64,000 nt of DNA from Pseudomonadota bacterium (GCA_021325555.1 JAJPGY010000040.1:186001-250000); one strand, 5' to 3'; shown: positions 44,782 through 53,978, counted from the stretch's first letter. Translations and numbers: made by a program. The notes: generated from the letters alone by a model not told the origin.

Positions 44782-45201
44782 TTACCCCGCCCTGGCCACC
44801 GGCGCTAACTCAGCCGGGACGATCATCCGCTTGCGCTGGACCGCCTCGTGGATAGCCTCGCACAGATCGTCCATGGTCGACTCCGGACCGAGCTGCCCTT
44901 CCGACTCGTCCAGCAACGGACCTTCCAGACCGGCCGGGTAGCCATCGTACAGAAGCAGGACGGCCGGCGGATCGCTGACCGACTTTACCTCGCGCATGGG
45001 CGCAATATCCTCCGGACCGGGCGTGGCTATGTCGAGCAGCACCACGTCCGGTTTCATCGCCTCGATCTCCGAAGCCAGCGACCCGGTGTGCACGGTGGTG
45101 CCCAGCACGTCGAACTCGGGAAACTGGTCAAGCCACAGCATCAGCGTAATCAGGTTGACGCAGTCGTACTCGACAATAAATATCTTGATCCGCTCGGTCA
45201 T
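44782..45201 (-). CDS. Stand-alone response-regulator receiver-like protein
   Basis: A 139-residue single-domain receiver. The phospho-acceptor Asp57 is present in DVVLLDIATPG, and acidic residues Glu11/Asp13 in IVEYDCV replace the usual DD pair. The conserved Thr/Ser after strand 4 (here LLLYDG) and the Lys after strand 5 are not evident, so phosphorylation switching may be weakened or altered. There is no output domain; it may act by protein binding. A strong AAAGGAGCTGG site fixes the ATG at 45201. Confidence 0.8.
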   Translation of the reverse strand: MTERIKIFIVEYDCVNLITLMLWLDQFPEFDVLGTTVHTGSLASEIEAMKPDVVLLDIATPGPEDIAPMREVKSVSDPPAVLLLYDGYPAGLEGPLLDESEGQLGPESTMDDLCEAIHEAVQRKRMIVPAELAPVARAG

Positions 45202-45379
45202 CTTTCCAGCTCCTTTTGCGGGCTTCAGGCGAGAGGAGGGATACCAGTGAGATGCCGGACCAGACAATAAAGGAATCATTAAGAACACGAAGAGTGTATT
45301 ACCGAAAGGGCCAAAAGGGAAGCCCTTCCGCAGCCGGTTGAATATCCGACGCACGCGCCGGATGGATGCCGAGCCGCCC

Positions 45380-45395
45380 GCCCGGGCGCCCGGGC
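45380..45395. terminator. Perfect 16-bp GC palindrome between two minus-strand units
   Basis: GCCCGGGCGCCCGGGC is fully self-complementary and can fold as a 6-bp stem with a GCGC loop. It lies between the end of the repeat-protein locus (45474) and the receiver gene start (45201). Probably a terminator hairpin; no T-run. Confidence 0.4.
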
Positions 45396-45473
45396 ACGAA
45401 GAGCCGACCAGGTTAATTTCTGCTCAATGATGATGGCGCGCCGGGCAGCCAGGAACCGGCGGAGACGGGTGCC

Positions 45474-46283
45474 CTACCGCTTGGGGGCCGGCGCCGGGTT
45501 CGCCCACCTGACGCTGCTGAATAGATTGTCGTATCTGGCCACTTCCCGCGCCGGCCCGTCGATCCACAGCGCCTCGACCTTCTTGTTCTTCTCGTCGGGA
45601 TTGAAAAACATGATGCGAACCTGCCTGTCGCTGTCCCTGAATCTCAGATCGCCGGTAATCACCTTCTTGCCGGCGAGCTCCTGCGTTCTCCAGTTGACAT
45701 CGAAGTTGCCGCTTCCCCACAGGCCGGGAACGGTCATCCAGTTGACGACCGGCACCTCTTCACCGGTCAGCGCATGCGGCGCCGCCTGCATCATCCTGCC
45801 CAGGATCTGCGAGTCGGCCGAGTCGAGGATTTTGAAGTCCTTGCGCTCGGAGTAGTTGATGGTCGTGTTGGCAGGACCACGATAGGTGATCGTGTGGCGG
45901 CGCTCATCATTGTTCTCCGCCCGATTGCCGAAGCCCATCGGGATGTCCAACGATTGAATCCCGCCCGTCCTCTCGATTTTTGCCGGCTGGCTGTCTCCAC
46001 TCATACGCCTGCTCGCCCCCTGTTGCTCCTGCCCCTGTTCTACCCGCTCGCGCCTGAATTGCTGCCGTCGTTGCTGGCGCTCGTGCATTCTATCGAAAAG
46101 TGGACCGAGCAGCCGGTGACTGGCCTGCTGCGACTCATGCTGCACGTCCCTGCCCGCCGCCGGACCGTCGCCGGGGAAAAACCCGGCCGCCCCCTCCTGC
46201 GGGTTGCCAAACGATCCAGGGGGCGGCGCCGGGCGGTGGTCCGCTGCCCGCGGTCGGTACTGAAAGTCTCCGGGATATGTCAC
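45474..46283 (-). CDS. Hypothetical protein of the giant repeat-protein locus
   Basis: A 269-residue protein. The N-terminal half is disordered and Gln/Arg/Pro-rich (ERQQRRQQFRRE-like composition). The C-terminal half (about residues 130-260) looks folded, with beta-rich segments such as FDVNWRTQELAGKKVITGDL and DRQVRIMFFNPDEKN. There is no signal peptide. It uses a GTG start with GGAGGCAACG nine bases upstream. It follows the 1428-residue gene by 27 bp and is surely co-transcribed; a role as its chaperone, inhibitor or partner is only inference. Confidence 0.7.
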   Translation of the reverse strand: MTYPGDFQYRPRAADHRPAPPPGSFGNPQEGAAGFFPGDGPAAGRDVQHESQQASHRLLGPLFDRMHERQQRRQQFRRERVEQGQEQQGASRRMSGDSQPAKIERTGGIQSLDIPMGFGNRAENNDERRHTITYRGPANTTINYSERKDFKILDSADSQILGRMMQAAPHALTGEEVPVVNWMTVPGLWGSGNFDVNWRTQELAGKKVITGDLRFRDSDRQVRIMFFNPDEKNKKVEALWIDGPAREVARYDNLFSSVRWANPAPAPKR

Positions 46284-46310
46284 TTTCGTTGCCTCCGGGT
46301 CAGGGGTCAG

Positions 46311-49300
46311 TTAGCGTCCGAAAATCCTCCTCAGGATGAATCGGCGCGGTCGGAACGGGATTACCGGCCGCCAGGGTCGGGGATTGCCCCCGCCCGGCGA
46401 GTAAGGGCTGTCGTCATCGTCGCTCGGACGATAGGGGTTGTTCGGGCTGGGATTGACATTGGGATTGAGCGGCTGGTCGTTGACGCGCGGGGCGCCGGGG
46501 TTCTCAGGCTGGTAGCGCTCGCGTGTGCGCTGAACGTTCCAGGAGCTCAGATCGGTCAGCCTGCCGATAACCTGGTCGTTGCTTGGTCCCCACTGGTTGT
46601 CGGTGACGATCTGCCACTGGCCGTTGACGTTGACCAGCTTGGCGCAGAACATGTGGCCGGGACCGAGAAGGATGACGCCGCCCTTCTTGAGGAACTCTTC
46701 CCTGTACCGGGAATTGAGCAGCTTTTGAATGTCCCAGTCGGTGATCTGGTTGCTCTGGATGCTGACGATCGCCGCGGTGTCCCCGGTGATCAATTGCAGG
46801 GCATGCAGGCAGGCGTCCGGCGTGCCACCACTGGCGCCACCGTCCATGCGCCGCCCGTCCTCGGACAGATGGGCGGCCACCGCGTCGCAGAGCTGCAGGG
46901 CCGGCCCGCGGGCGATCTTGCCCCAGCCGCCGTTCCAGACCACCTCGTTCGGTTTGTCCGGCGACCAGGCTCTGGCGTAGCGGTCCAGCTGCAGGAGGCT
47001 GGGCGGGATGTTCCAGGTCCGCCCGTTGACGTCGGTGAAGGTCCTGGTGCTCACCACCTGATCCAGCATCCTCGCCATCATGTGCGGGTTGTTGGTCCAG
47101 CCGATGGTGTTGTTGCCGGAGCTTATCCAGCAGGTGCCGTAGACCTGGTTGTACCCGGTCGGCTCCATGGACACCCACATGGCATTCTCCATGATCTTCA
47201 AGCGCGTCTCGGCGTCGTAGGCGGCGCCGGGCAGATTCGCAGCCACCATGTGGGCGAAGTGATCGTAGGTCTGGGAGATCTTCTTCTCCCACTCCTCCTG
47301 CGCCCTCTCGCGATCCATTCCGGCTGCCACCATGGCGTTGACGCGGTCCTGCCCCCGCTTCTCGAACTGCTTCATCCAGGCTTCCATGCGAGCGCGGCGG
47401 CTGGCGTCCATCCGCCCTTCGACCGCCTCCATCAAGCGCTCGCGGGACTCGTCGACGCTGCCGGAGAAACCGCCCTCGCCGGAGTCCCGCCCCGCACGCA
47501 CGATGTGCTCCCTGCCATCCTGGGATTTGTACTTGTAGTCGCCGTCCTGCAGGGCAGTGATGTTCAGGCGCACGCGCTCCCGGCCGTCGGGACCCGGCGA
47601 GGTCCAGCGCTCGGTCAGCCTGCCGTCCGCGCCCCGCTGCCGCGTCCAGGTCTCGGTCCGGTCGCCGTTTTGCGTGTGGCGCGTGTCGACAATGGAGATG
47701 AGCTGCCCGAAGCCGTCAGCGTCCTTTACCTTTCGTCCCTGCTGATCGGTCTGGTAGTTGAAGACACGGGTTGAGCCGTTCTTCATCGTCACCCTGCGAA
47801 TATCTCCATCGGCGTCGAGCTCCACCGTGCGGAAATCCGCCTTCTTTATGGTCACCGAGCGATCGCTGTTTTCCCAGGCGACATCGCCGTTACGCATGAC
47901 GGTGACATGGTCGCCCTGCGGCCGCCACTCGCTTCGGCCGGCGGCGGTGACATCCACGCAGTGGTCCAGCCGGCCGTTGACGTAGACGAACTCTCTTGAT
48001 TCCCTGCCCCTGGTAATCTTCGTCACCAGCTCTCCCTCGCCGGTTCTGCGCAGCTCGACCACGGACCGGTCGGGATAGGTTCTGGTCACCGTGTCGCCGT
48101 TGACCTTCTCCAGGTAACGATCCCCGTTCGGCTCGCGAACTATCCAGGCGCCGTCCGCGTGCTTCAGCGGATCCTGCTGCAGGAATTTGCCATCGGCGGT
48201 TACGCGCAGATCTCCCTGCCAGACTCCCTTGTCGCGGCCGTTAGCGTCCGTCACCCGGAAGCTGTTCGACTCCCCGACCCTCGTGCGCGTCTCAACAACT
48301 CTTCCATTGCCGTCCCGGACCTCGAATCGATCGATGCGCGGCGTGCCGTCGGCATTCACGGCGGTCTCGTGGTAGGAGAAAGAGAAGCTGCGATTGGCGC
48401 CGGCCGGGTAGACGATCCCGGTAATCCGTCCCCGGTCGTCGAAGGTGAACCGGGATCCGCCGGGACCCTCGTTCAAGCGGGTGCCATCACCGTTGGTGAC
48501 ATGGCGCAACCCCCGCGCGTCGACGGCGACGGTCATCCCGTTGTCGTTGACGTCGACGCTGCGAAACCGCTCCGGCGGCCTGCCGTCGGAGACCCACTCG
48601 TTGCGCTCGTTCTTCCTCTCCTTCACCGCGGTCCAACCGTCGGCTGTGCGAGTATAAACGGTCCTGCCGTTGCCCATCCTGTCCGTGTCGACGATGCGGC
48701 TGGCCTGCCCGTTCTGGTAGTCGACGTGCACCGTCGAGCGGTCGCGCCTGGTCAGGTCGCTAACCTGCCTGTTGTCGTTGAAAAGCAGCTCGGAGCCGTT
48801 GGCGTTTTTCTTGCCGTGAACGACCGTGCCGTCCGCCTGCTTGATGTCGATGAAGCCGTTGTCCACCGAGATGAAGGCGCCGCTGCGCCGGTCATAGGAG
48901 AAGTCGCCGGTGACCGGGATCTGTCTTAACCCGGTGTCCAGGAACCACTGCCTGTCTCTCTTGCTGAAGGTGAACTCGCCACGCGGCCCCTTCTCGGTAA
49001 ACCCGACGAGATTGCCCTGCCCGTCCAGATAGACGGTGCGAAACTCTCTGCCGCCCGGATACTGAATCTCAACCCGCTCGGCGGCGCCGGCCGGCCAGCT
49101 GTCCCGGTCCCGGGCATCGGCACGCCGCGTGATCCGGGGCTCGATCTGCTCGCGGCCGCCGGTCACCGCATGCTGGAAGCCCTGGCTGTCCTCGTAGCTG
49201 TAGCGGCCGTTGATGTTGAGCTGAAGATTGCGGCGCTCCGCGGAGGGTCTGTTGTGCGCGACCCAGTTGTTGCCTTCCTTCTTTTCGCTCCTCGAGGTCC

Positions 49301-50597
49301 AGACGTTGTTATCCCCTCTGGTCCAGGTCACACGGTGAGCGCCGCTGGCGTCCGTCTCCACATATTGTCTGGGTTGTCTGCTGGAGTCGAGCACGACGTC
49401 GACTGTGGACCGGTCGGCACGAGTGAGGCGCAAGGGAACTCTGCCCGTCTCGTCGACCGCCACTCGCCCGCCGGAGCCTACGGCCCTCTCGTTGAGCACG
49501 GTTCCGTCCGGCTTGATCGTCGTGAAGTGGCCGTGGCCGTTGTTGTAAACGAAATCGCGCCCGGGCGTGAGCTCGAAGCTCCCCCTGACCACGTTCTCGC
49601 GATGCTGCTGGTCTCTGGCGTCGACCCAGTACCACTGCCCGGCGTCGTCCTTTTTAAAGACCTTCTCCTCGTTGCCCCTTTTTTCCCTGAACTCGGTGAG
49701 CTCGCCGTTGTTGGTGGTAAAGGTACGGGCGGTGCCATCCGGATAGTTGAGCGTAAATGTCCTTATCCCTTCGTTGTTCCTGAGTGCCTGCGCTTCCGGG
49801 CGCGCGTCGGCAGGTCTGGCGGCGGCGTCCCCTCCCGGCTGCCTGAGTTCGGGAGCTCTTGGCGTGAGCAACGAGAGCAGGATCGGCTCGCCGGCCGGCG
49901 GCGTGAAATCGAGCGCCCGTCCGCGAACGTTGTTGAGAAGATTCTGTAGATCATCAACTGTCGTACCGGCGGCCCTTGACTGATCCGCACCTGGGGCTCG
50001 GCTGACAAACTGCATCGATGCCAGCATCTCACCCAGCTCCTGCAGGTTGGTGGCAGCGGGGGCGCGCACCGCAGAGCGGGCAGGCTCCCCGTAAGCATAC
50101 GTGCGCCCGGGGACGCCGGACCGGAAGGACCCGTCGGCAAGCCAGACGGGATCGCCGCCACAGACGGCACGCATTTCCGGCCGTTCGGCTTCCTGCCAGG
50201 CGGCGGCGCGTCTTGCCGAGATCGGCCTGAAAGCTCCTTCCAGACCGGAGCTGAACGATCCATCAGCGAACCAGACAGGCGCGCCGCCACAGATGGTGCG
50301 CGTGATGGGAAGCGAATCGGCGACATTGCAGCAACACCCGGCGAACAAGCTCGCGCCGCGCTCGAGATTCTGCCAGCGCCCTGCCTCACCGGTGCCGTTG
50401 CTGAAGCGAGGCAAGCTGTACCCGGACGGCCCGGTTCGATCGTAACGATTGAGAACCTCACGCCGGCTGCGCTCATCCTCAATATTGTTCGGCCAGGCAG
50501 CCAGCCGGGTCAGCTCGGGGCTGGTGACGAAAGACCGGCTGTCGACAGCCTCCAGCACCCGGTCGCGTGGTTGGTTGGACGGCACATCGCGAGTCAT
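46311..50597 (-). CDS. Giant YD-like repeat protein with C-terminal calpain/papain-like domain
   Basis: A 1428-residue protein. Residues about 1-230 are low-complexity, with two copies of a CGGxPVWxADGSFxSG motif. Residues about 270-1050 are many degenerate beta repeats resembling YD/RHS repeats (for example DGTARTFTTNNGELTEF and GRITGIVYPAGANRSFSFSY). The C-terminal domain (about 1130-1350) has GTCWISSGNN with Cys1156, GPGHMFCAKLVN with His1315 and TDNQWG (Asp1333/Asn1334). This spacing and context resemble calpain/papain Cys-His-Asn sites (GxCW, GHAY, NxWG). The tail is Pro/Arg-rich. There is no signal peptide. The fold assignment is mine from motifs. A polymorphic toxin, a self-processing surface protein or an intracellular protease scaffold are all possible. 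Confidence 0.8.
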   Translation of the reverse strand: MTRDVPSNQPRDRVLEAVDSRSFVTSPELTRLAAWPNNIEDERSRREVLNRYDRTGPSGYSLPRFSNGTGEAGRWQNLERGASLFAGCCCNVADSLPITRTICGGAPVWFADGSFSSGLEGAFRPISARRAAAWQEAERPEMRAVCGGDPVWLADGSFRSGVPGRTYAYGEPARSAVRAPAATNLQELGEMLASMQFVSRAPGADQSRAAGTTVDDLQNLLNNVRGRALDFTPPAGEPILLSLLTPRAPELRQPGGDAAARPADARPEAQALRNNEGIRTFTLNYPDGTARTFTTNNGELTEFREKRGNEEKVFKKDDAGQWYWVDARDQQHRENVVRGSFELTPGRDFVYNNGHGHFTTIKPDGTVLNERAVGSGGRVAVDETGRVPLRLTRADRSTVDVVLDSSRQPRQYVETDASGAHRVTWTRGDNNVWTSRSEKKEGNNWVAHNRPSAERRNLQLNINGRYSYEDSQGFQHAVTGGREQIEPRITRRADARDRDSWPAGAAERVEIQYPGGREFRTVYLDGQGNLVGFTEKGPRGEFTFSKRDRQWFLDTGLRQIPVTGDFSYDRRSGAFISVDNGFIDIKQADGTVVHGKKNANGSELLFNDNRQVSDLTRRDRSTVHVDYQNGQASRIVDTDRMGNGRTVYTRTADGWTAVKERKNERNEWVSDGRPPERFRSVDVNDNGMTVAVDARGLRHVTNGDGTRLNEGPGGSRFTFDDRGRITGIVYPAGANRSFSFSYHETAVNADGTPRIDRFEVRDGNGRVVETRTRVGESNSFRVTDANGRDKGVWQGDLRVTADGKFLQQDPLKHADGAWIVREPNGDRYLEKVNGDTVTRTYPDRSVVELRRTGEGELVTKITRGRESREFVYVNGRLDHCVDVTAAGRSEWRPQGDHVTVMRNGDVAWENSDRSVTIKKADFRTVELDADGDIRRVTMKNGSTRVFNYQTDQQGRKVKDADGFGQLISIVDTRHTQNGDRTETWTRQRGADGRLTERWTSPGPDGRERVRLNITALQDGDYKYKSQDGREHIVRAGRDSGEGGFSGSVDESRERLMEAVEGRMDASRRARMEAWMKQFEKRGQDRVNAMVAAGMDRERAQEEWEKKISQTYDHFAHMVAANLPGAAYDAETRLKIMENAMWVSMEPTGYNQVYGTCWISSGNNTIGWTNNPHMMARMLDQVVSTRTFTDVNGRTWNIPPSLLQLDRYARAWSPDKPNEVVWNGGWGKIARGPALQLCDAVAAHLSEDGRRMDGGASGGTPDACLHALQLITGDTAAIVSIQSNQITDWDIQKLLNSRYREEFLKKGGVILLGPGHMFCAKLVNVNGQWQIVTDNQWGPSNDQVIGRLTDLSSWNVQRTRERYQPENPGAPRVNDQPLNPNVNPSPNNPYRPSDDDDSPYSPGGGNPRPWRPVIPFRPRRFILRRIFGR

Positions 50598-50773
50598 TGT
50601 TGAATCCCACCTTCGTGTACGGGTCTAAACAAGATGCCCCCCGCCGGAACTGCCTCCGTCTCGGTCGTTAGCTCGTTGGTAAGGCGCGCGGGCGAATCAG
50701 GCATAGACTATGGAACCATCGTGGCTTTTTCGTGGAACGCCAGGGCTCACGGCCCCGGTCACCAGCGAGGCCG

Positions 50774-51478
50774 TCAGACACCGCCGGGGGGGCAGGGCGC
50801 GGGCTCCGGCCGCGGCCGCGGTCTTGGCTGCGGTTGCACGTCCGGCGCCGGGCGCGGCGGCGGCTGCGGGGTAATGTCATCGATCGGCACCGGGCCGGGC
50901 GGCGGTGCCGGTTGCGGGTGAGGGTTGTCGTCCGGGCGCGGTCCGGGATCCGGTCCCGGGCGCGGTCGCGGACGCGGATTCGGGCCGGGGAAGGGGCCCG
51001 GTCCCGGCGGATTGGGATTAACATCCGGTCGCGGATTGGGAGCGGGATTGGGCGTGACGTCGCCGCCGGATCTGCCGCCGGGGTTGGCTCGCTCATACCG
51101 GCGCAGGTATCTGGCAAGGGCGGCGGGCATCTCCTCCGAGGAGCCCGCAGCCACCATGCTCAGCGCCGGCAGCTCCCTTGCCCTAGTTCTTTCCTTGCCT
51201 TCATCTCCTCCGGAATGCCCTCGGTCTCGCGTCCGATTGGCCGGGCTGAACGGATCCAGATCCACGGCTTGCCGAAAGCCACCGGGCGGCGGCGCCTGCT
51301 CGCCTGCCCGGGACTGGCCGGTTAGCCTGTCGATGAGCTCCCTGAAAGCTGTCGAATAAGACGATTCATGCAGTCTTTGCGTAACGGCATCGAGATCGAC
51401 ATGTGAAAGGCTGGCCGGCGAGTCTGCGGCAAATTCCGGCGCGCGTGCCCGCGCGCTTGTCAGGGCGCTGGTTTCCAT
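50774..51478 (-). CDS. Proline-rich protein upstream of the giant repeat gene
   Basis: A 234-residue protein. The first 70 residues are helical (VDLDAVTQRLHESSYSTAF); the last 100 are almost only Pro, Gly, Arg, Asp and Asn (for example NPRPDVNPNPPGPGPFPG). The tail resembles the Pro/Asn-rich C-terminal stretch of the giant protein. GAGGTGATC precedes the ATG at 51478. It is the first gene of the minus-strand trio; a gap of 176 bp separates it from the giant gene. Disordered tails of this kind are hard to predict, but the start and codon use look genuine. Confidence 0.6.
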   Translation of the reverse strand: METSALTSARARAPEFAADSPASLSHVDLDAVTQRLHESSYSTAFRELIDRLTGQSRAGEQAPPPGGFRQAVDLDPFSPANRTRDRGHSGGDEGKERTRARELPALSMVAAGSSEEMPAALARYLRRYERANPGGRSGGDVTPNPAPNPRPDVNPNPPGPGPFPGPNPRPRPRPGPDPGPRPDDNPHPQPAPPPGPVPIDDITPQPPPRPAPDVQPQPRPRPRPEPAPCPPGGV

Positions 51479-51703
51479 TGCCGATCACCTCGCTGTTTCC
51501 AGCCCTGTTGTCGATGGCTTAGTAAGGAAGCACGGGCCGCGGACGGATCTGCATCCGCGGGGCATCGATCAACGATGCGCGAAGCTTATGAGCACTTCGT
51601 GGAATTTTCGTGGCAGCACGCAGAGAAAGCCCGTGCCCGTGTCCGGGCTCTCCGTCAAATTTAGAACACCGAAAGCGGCTTTCGATTATGGAGCCGGTGA
51701 TAA

Positions 51704-52609
51704 TTAAACCCCGACCTCCAGGCTGATGTCGATGTTAGGGGCCGAATGCGTGAGCGCCCCCACCGATATGGCGTCCACGCCGGAGATCAAATAATCCTCG
51801 ATGTTGTCCAGGCTGATGCCGCCCGACACCTCGACCCATGCCCGGCCGTCAATGAGGGCGACGGCCTCGCGGACCGTCTCCGGGTTCATGTTGTCCAGCA
51901 TGATCACGTCGACCCCGCAACGCAGCGCCTCGGACACCTCTTCGAGGCATCCCGTCTCCACCTCAATGAGCGCGTCCGGCTGCCTGGCCCGCGCAAGCCT
52001 GACCGCCTCGACGACACCGCCTGCGAGCTTCAGATGATTGTCCTTGATCAAAAACTGATCGAAAAGACCGGAGCGGTGGTTGAAGCCGCCGCCGAGGCGC
52101 ACCGCGTATCTCTCGAAGGCGCGCAATCCGGGGGTGGTTTTGCGGGTGTCGAGGATGGCGATCCCCGCAGTTTCAGCCAGCTCGACAAAGCGGCGCACCA
52201 AAGTGGCCACGCCGGACATTCTCTGCAGGAAATTCAGGGCGGTCCTCTCCCCGGTAAGAATTCCCGGGGCGGGCCCGTTGACGATAGCTGCCACCACACC
52301 CGGTGCGGCGACGCACTGCCCGTCTTCGATCAGGTTGGTCACCTGGATTCTCCGGTCGACAGCCCGAAAGACGGCCGCCAGGACACCCAGCCCCGCCGCC
52401 ACTGCCGGCTCCTTGAAGATAAGCGCCGCCGCGATCGACAGGCCCGGATCGATCAGCGCGCTGGTGGTGGAGTCACCCACGCCCACGTCCTCGCGCAGCG
52501 CCACCTCGATTGCCGGCTGGAGCACCGCCGCCGGCAGGCCTGCCGGCTCGCGCCCGAGCCACGGCGGCGTACTCGTTTTGACCGAAACCTTGCTCGCCCG
52601 AATGACCAT
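51704..52609 (-). CDS. nadC: Nicotinate-nucleotide pyrophosphorylase (carboxylating), quinolinate phosphoribosyltransferase
   Basis: A 301-residue enzyme that makes nicotinate mononucleotide, PPi and CO2 from quinolinate and PRPP in de novo NAD synthesis. Family segments: REDVGVGDSTTSALI, GERTALNFLQRMSG, LDTRKTTPGLRAFERYAVRL, GGGFNHRSGLFDQFLIKDNH, IEVETGCLEEV, IMLDNM and VSGGISLDNI. GGAGGCGG upstream supports the ATG at 52609 rather than one 27 bases earlier. nadA and nadB are not in the window. Confidence 0.95.
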   Translation of the reverse strand: MVIRASKVSVKTSTPPWLGREPAGLPAAVLQPAIEVALREDVGVGDSTTSALIDPGLSIAAALIFKEPAVAAGLGVLAAVFRAVDRRIQVTNLIEDGQCVAAPGVVAAIVNGPAPGILTGERTALNFLQRMSGVATLVRRFVELAETAGIAILDTRKTTPGLRAFERYAVRLGGGFNHRSGLFDQFLIKDNHLKLAGGVVEAVRLARARQPDALIEVETGCLEEVSEALRCGVDVIMLDNMNPETVREAVALIDGRAWVEVSGGISLDNIEDYLISGVDAISVGALTHSAPNIDISLEVGV

Positions 52610-53045
52610 AGAGACCGCCTCCGCATCCCAGCGCACTACTGAATTTGGCCAGCCGGGGGATCAAGTAACCGTTGCCCATACGTTGTATCACGGCTCCGGC
52701 CAAAATTCCACGTCCGCGCCCGGGGGCCGCCCGCGGGCCATTCCAGGCAGCGGCTCAAGATCGCCTCCAAGCGGGCAAGACCGCCGGCAGCCGGACGCGA
52801 GCGACGCTGCCGACCTGCAACTGCAGCGCAACGGCCGCCCGGGCGATCAAGGTACCCGCAACCAAAGCGCGGCGCCAAGCTAAGCGTAATAGATACGTTT
52901 ATCTGGCGGGGCAATCCAGGCGAACGACCCTTTGCTGCCGGCGCAAATCCGCGCCTGGTGGCGCCTCGGGTGATGTTTAACAGTTGTTTATGTTGTGTTG
53001 AAACTGCTTGAATTGCCCTTACAGTATTGTCGGAGGTTACGGGAC
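52610..53045. promoter_or_regulatory. Divergent region with promoter for the coiled-coil protein
   Basis: 436 bases without a gene. Near its right end TTGAAA (52998-53003) and CAGTAT (53022-53027) are spaced by 18 bases, a plausible sigma-70 promoter for the gene at 53046. The rest is GC-rich and featureless to my reading; no clear nadC promoter was found. Confidence 0.4.
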
Positions 53046-53324
53046 ATGAAATCGAGACGGGCAGGGCGAGTTGGCTGGTTGGCACTGGTTGCGGCGGTAG
53101 CGATCGCCGTCAGCCAGGTGTACATCGGCGTCGCCGGCGCCTATGACCAGAGCGTCTACAACAACCTGATGAAGACCCGTGATGCTCTTTTGCAGCAACG
53201 GGACTATCTACAGCAGGCACTCGACGACACCCAGAGAAAGCTCGACCGTCTCAACTCTTACCTGGACCAGAACTCCAGGAACCTGAGAGACGTCGAGCTG
53301 GCCTTGCGGCAGCTTCCCAATTAG
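53046..53324 (+). CDS. Small exported coiled-coil protein
   Basis: A 92-residue protein with a hydrophobic signal or anchor (VGWLALVAAVAIAVSQVYIG), then a heptad-patterned coiled coil (ALLQQRDYLQQALDDTQRKL and onward). GGAGGTTACGGG nine bases upstream fixes the ATG at 53046. No family recognised; it probably oligomerises in the periplasm. The next gene starts 41 bp downstream. Confidence 0.7.
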   Translation: MKSRRAGRVGWLALVAAVAIAVSQVYIGVAGAYDQSVYNNLMKTRDALLQQRDYLQQALDDTQRKLDRLNSYLDQNSRNLRDVELALRQLPN

Positions 53325-53365
53325 CATCGCGGCGGCGCGACCTGGAAGACAGCGGAGGATTATCT

Positions 53366-53932
53366 ATGCGCAAGACCAGAAAGTTAGGATTGAGCCTCTG
53401 CCTGGCAGGAGCGGTCGCCGCCACTTGCTGGCCGCCCGCGCCGGCCGCCGAAAGCGTCTCGCAGCCGGCAGGGGCGCCCACCGCCTGCGAGACGGAATGC
53501 AAGATCTCCTGCATCGATCCGCATCCCGCCTGCAGCGAGTCTGCCAAGGTAATCGAGACCCTGGAGCACATGGCGTCGCTGCTGGCCAAGGGGGACCTGG
53601 CCGCTTACTCCGAGTATCTGGCCGACGGCTGCACGACCTTCGACGAAAACACGCACAAGCTGATCGTCGGCAAAGAAGCGGTGCTGGCCGACCTGAAAAA
53701 GCGCCTGCTGGAGATTTCGCCAGACGGCAGGGAGCCGGTTCTCTCGCTGACCATCGAGGAGCCGTACGCCAAAGTCACCGGTGACGTGGCCGTTGTCACC
53801 TTCCGAGCGATTAAGGAGGTCGGCGGCGCCCACCCGGACAAGGAAGAGGTCCGGGCCACGGACGTGTTCGTCAAGCACGGCGACAGGTGGCAGAAGCTGC
53901 ACTTTCGCGGGGTCTGGAAGAAGATCTCCTGA
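53366..53932 (+). CDS. Exported NTF2/SnoaL-like protein (DUF4440 type)
   Basis: A 188-residue protein. A signal peptide (LGLSLCLAGAVAATCWPPAP) is followed by a short Cys-rich segment (CETECKISCIDPHPAC), then an NTF2-like cone-fold domain (EYLADGCTTFDENTHKLIVG through RWQKLHFRGVWK). The latter resembles nuclear-transport-factor-2/SnoaL proteins of unknown activity that bind small ligands. The five clustered cysteines before the domain may form disulfides. GGAGGATTATCT precedes the ATG; a terminator follows. Confidence 0.78.
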   Translation: MRKTRKLGLSLCLAGAVAATCWPPAPAAESVSQPAGAPTACETECKISCIDPHPACSESAKVIETLEHMASLLAKGDLAAYSEYLADGCTTFDENTHKLIVGKEAVLADLKKRLLEISPDGREPVLSLTIEEPYAKVTGDVAVVTFRAIKEVGGAHPDKEEVRATDVFVKHGDRWQKLHFRGVWKKIS

Positions 53933-53935
53933 GGG

Positions 53936-53960
53936 AGCCGGCAAATCTTTGTCCGGCTTT
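53936..53960 (+). terminator. Rho-independent-like terminator after the NTF2-like gene
   Basis: AGCCGG (53936-53941) pairs with CCGGCT (53953-53958) around an 11-base loop, followed by TTTCGTATTTTG. It starts four bases after the stop codon. Confidence 0.6.
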
Positions 53961-53978
53961 CGTATTTTGTTATATAGT
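53949..53978 (+). promoter_or_regulatory. Probable promoter of the holin-like membrane protein
   Basis: TTGTCC at 53949-53954 and TATAGT at 53973-53978 are 18 bases apart, overlapping the preceding terminator. The transcript would have a leader of about 95 bases. Confidence 0.4.

Noticed and set aside
45774..47774. A 666-codon plus-strand open frame opposite the giant repeat gene
   Set aside because: The minus-strand frame has repeats, a catalytic-type C-terminal domain and a good start; the plus frame is Arg/Val/Gly/His-rich shadow sequence.
50664..50705. tRNA-like D-arm string (TTAGCTCGTTGGTAAGGC)
   Set aside because: No T-arm GTTCGANNC, no paired acceptor stem and no anticodon arm follow; chance similarity.
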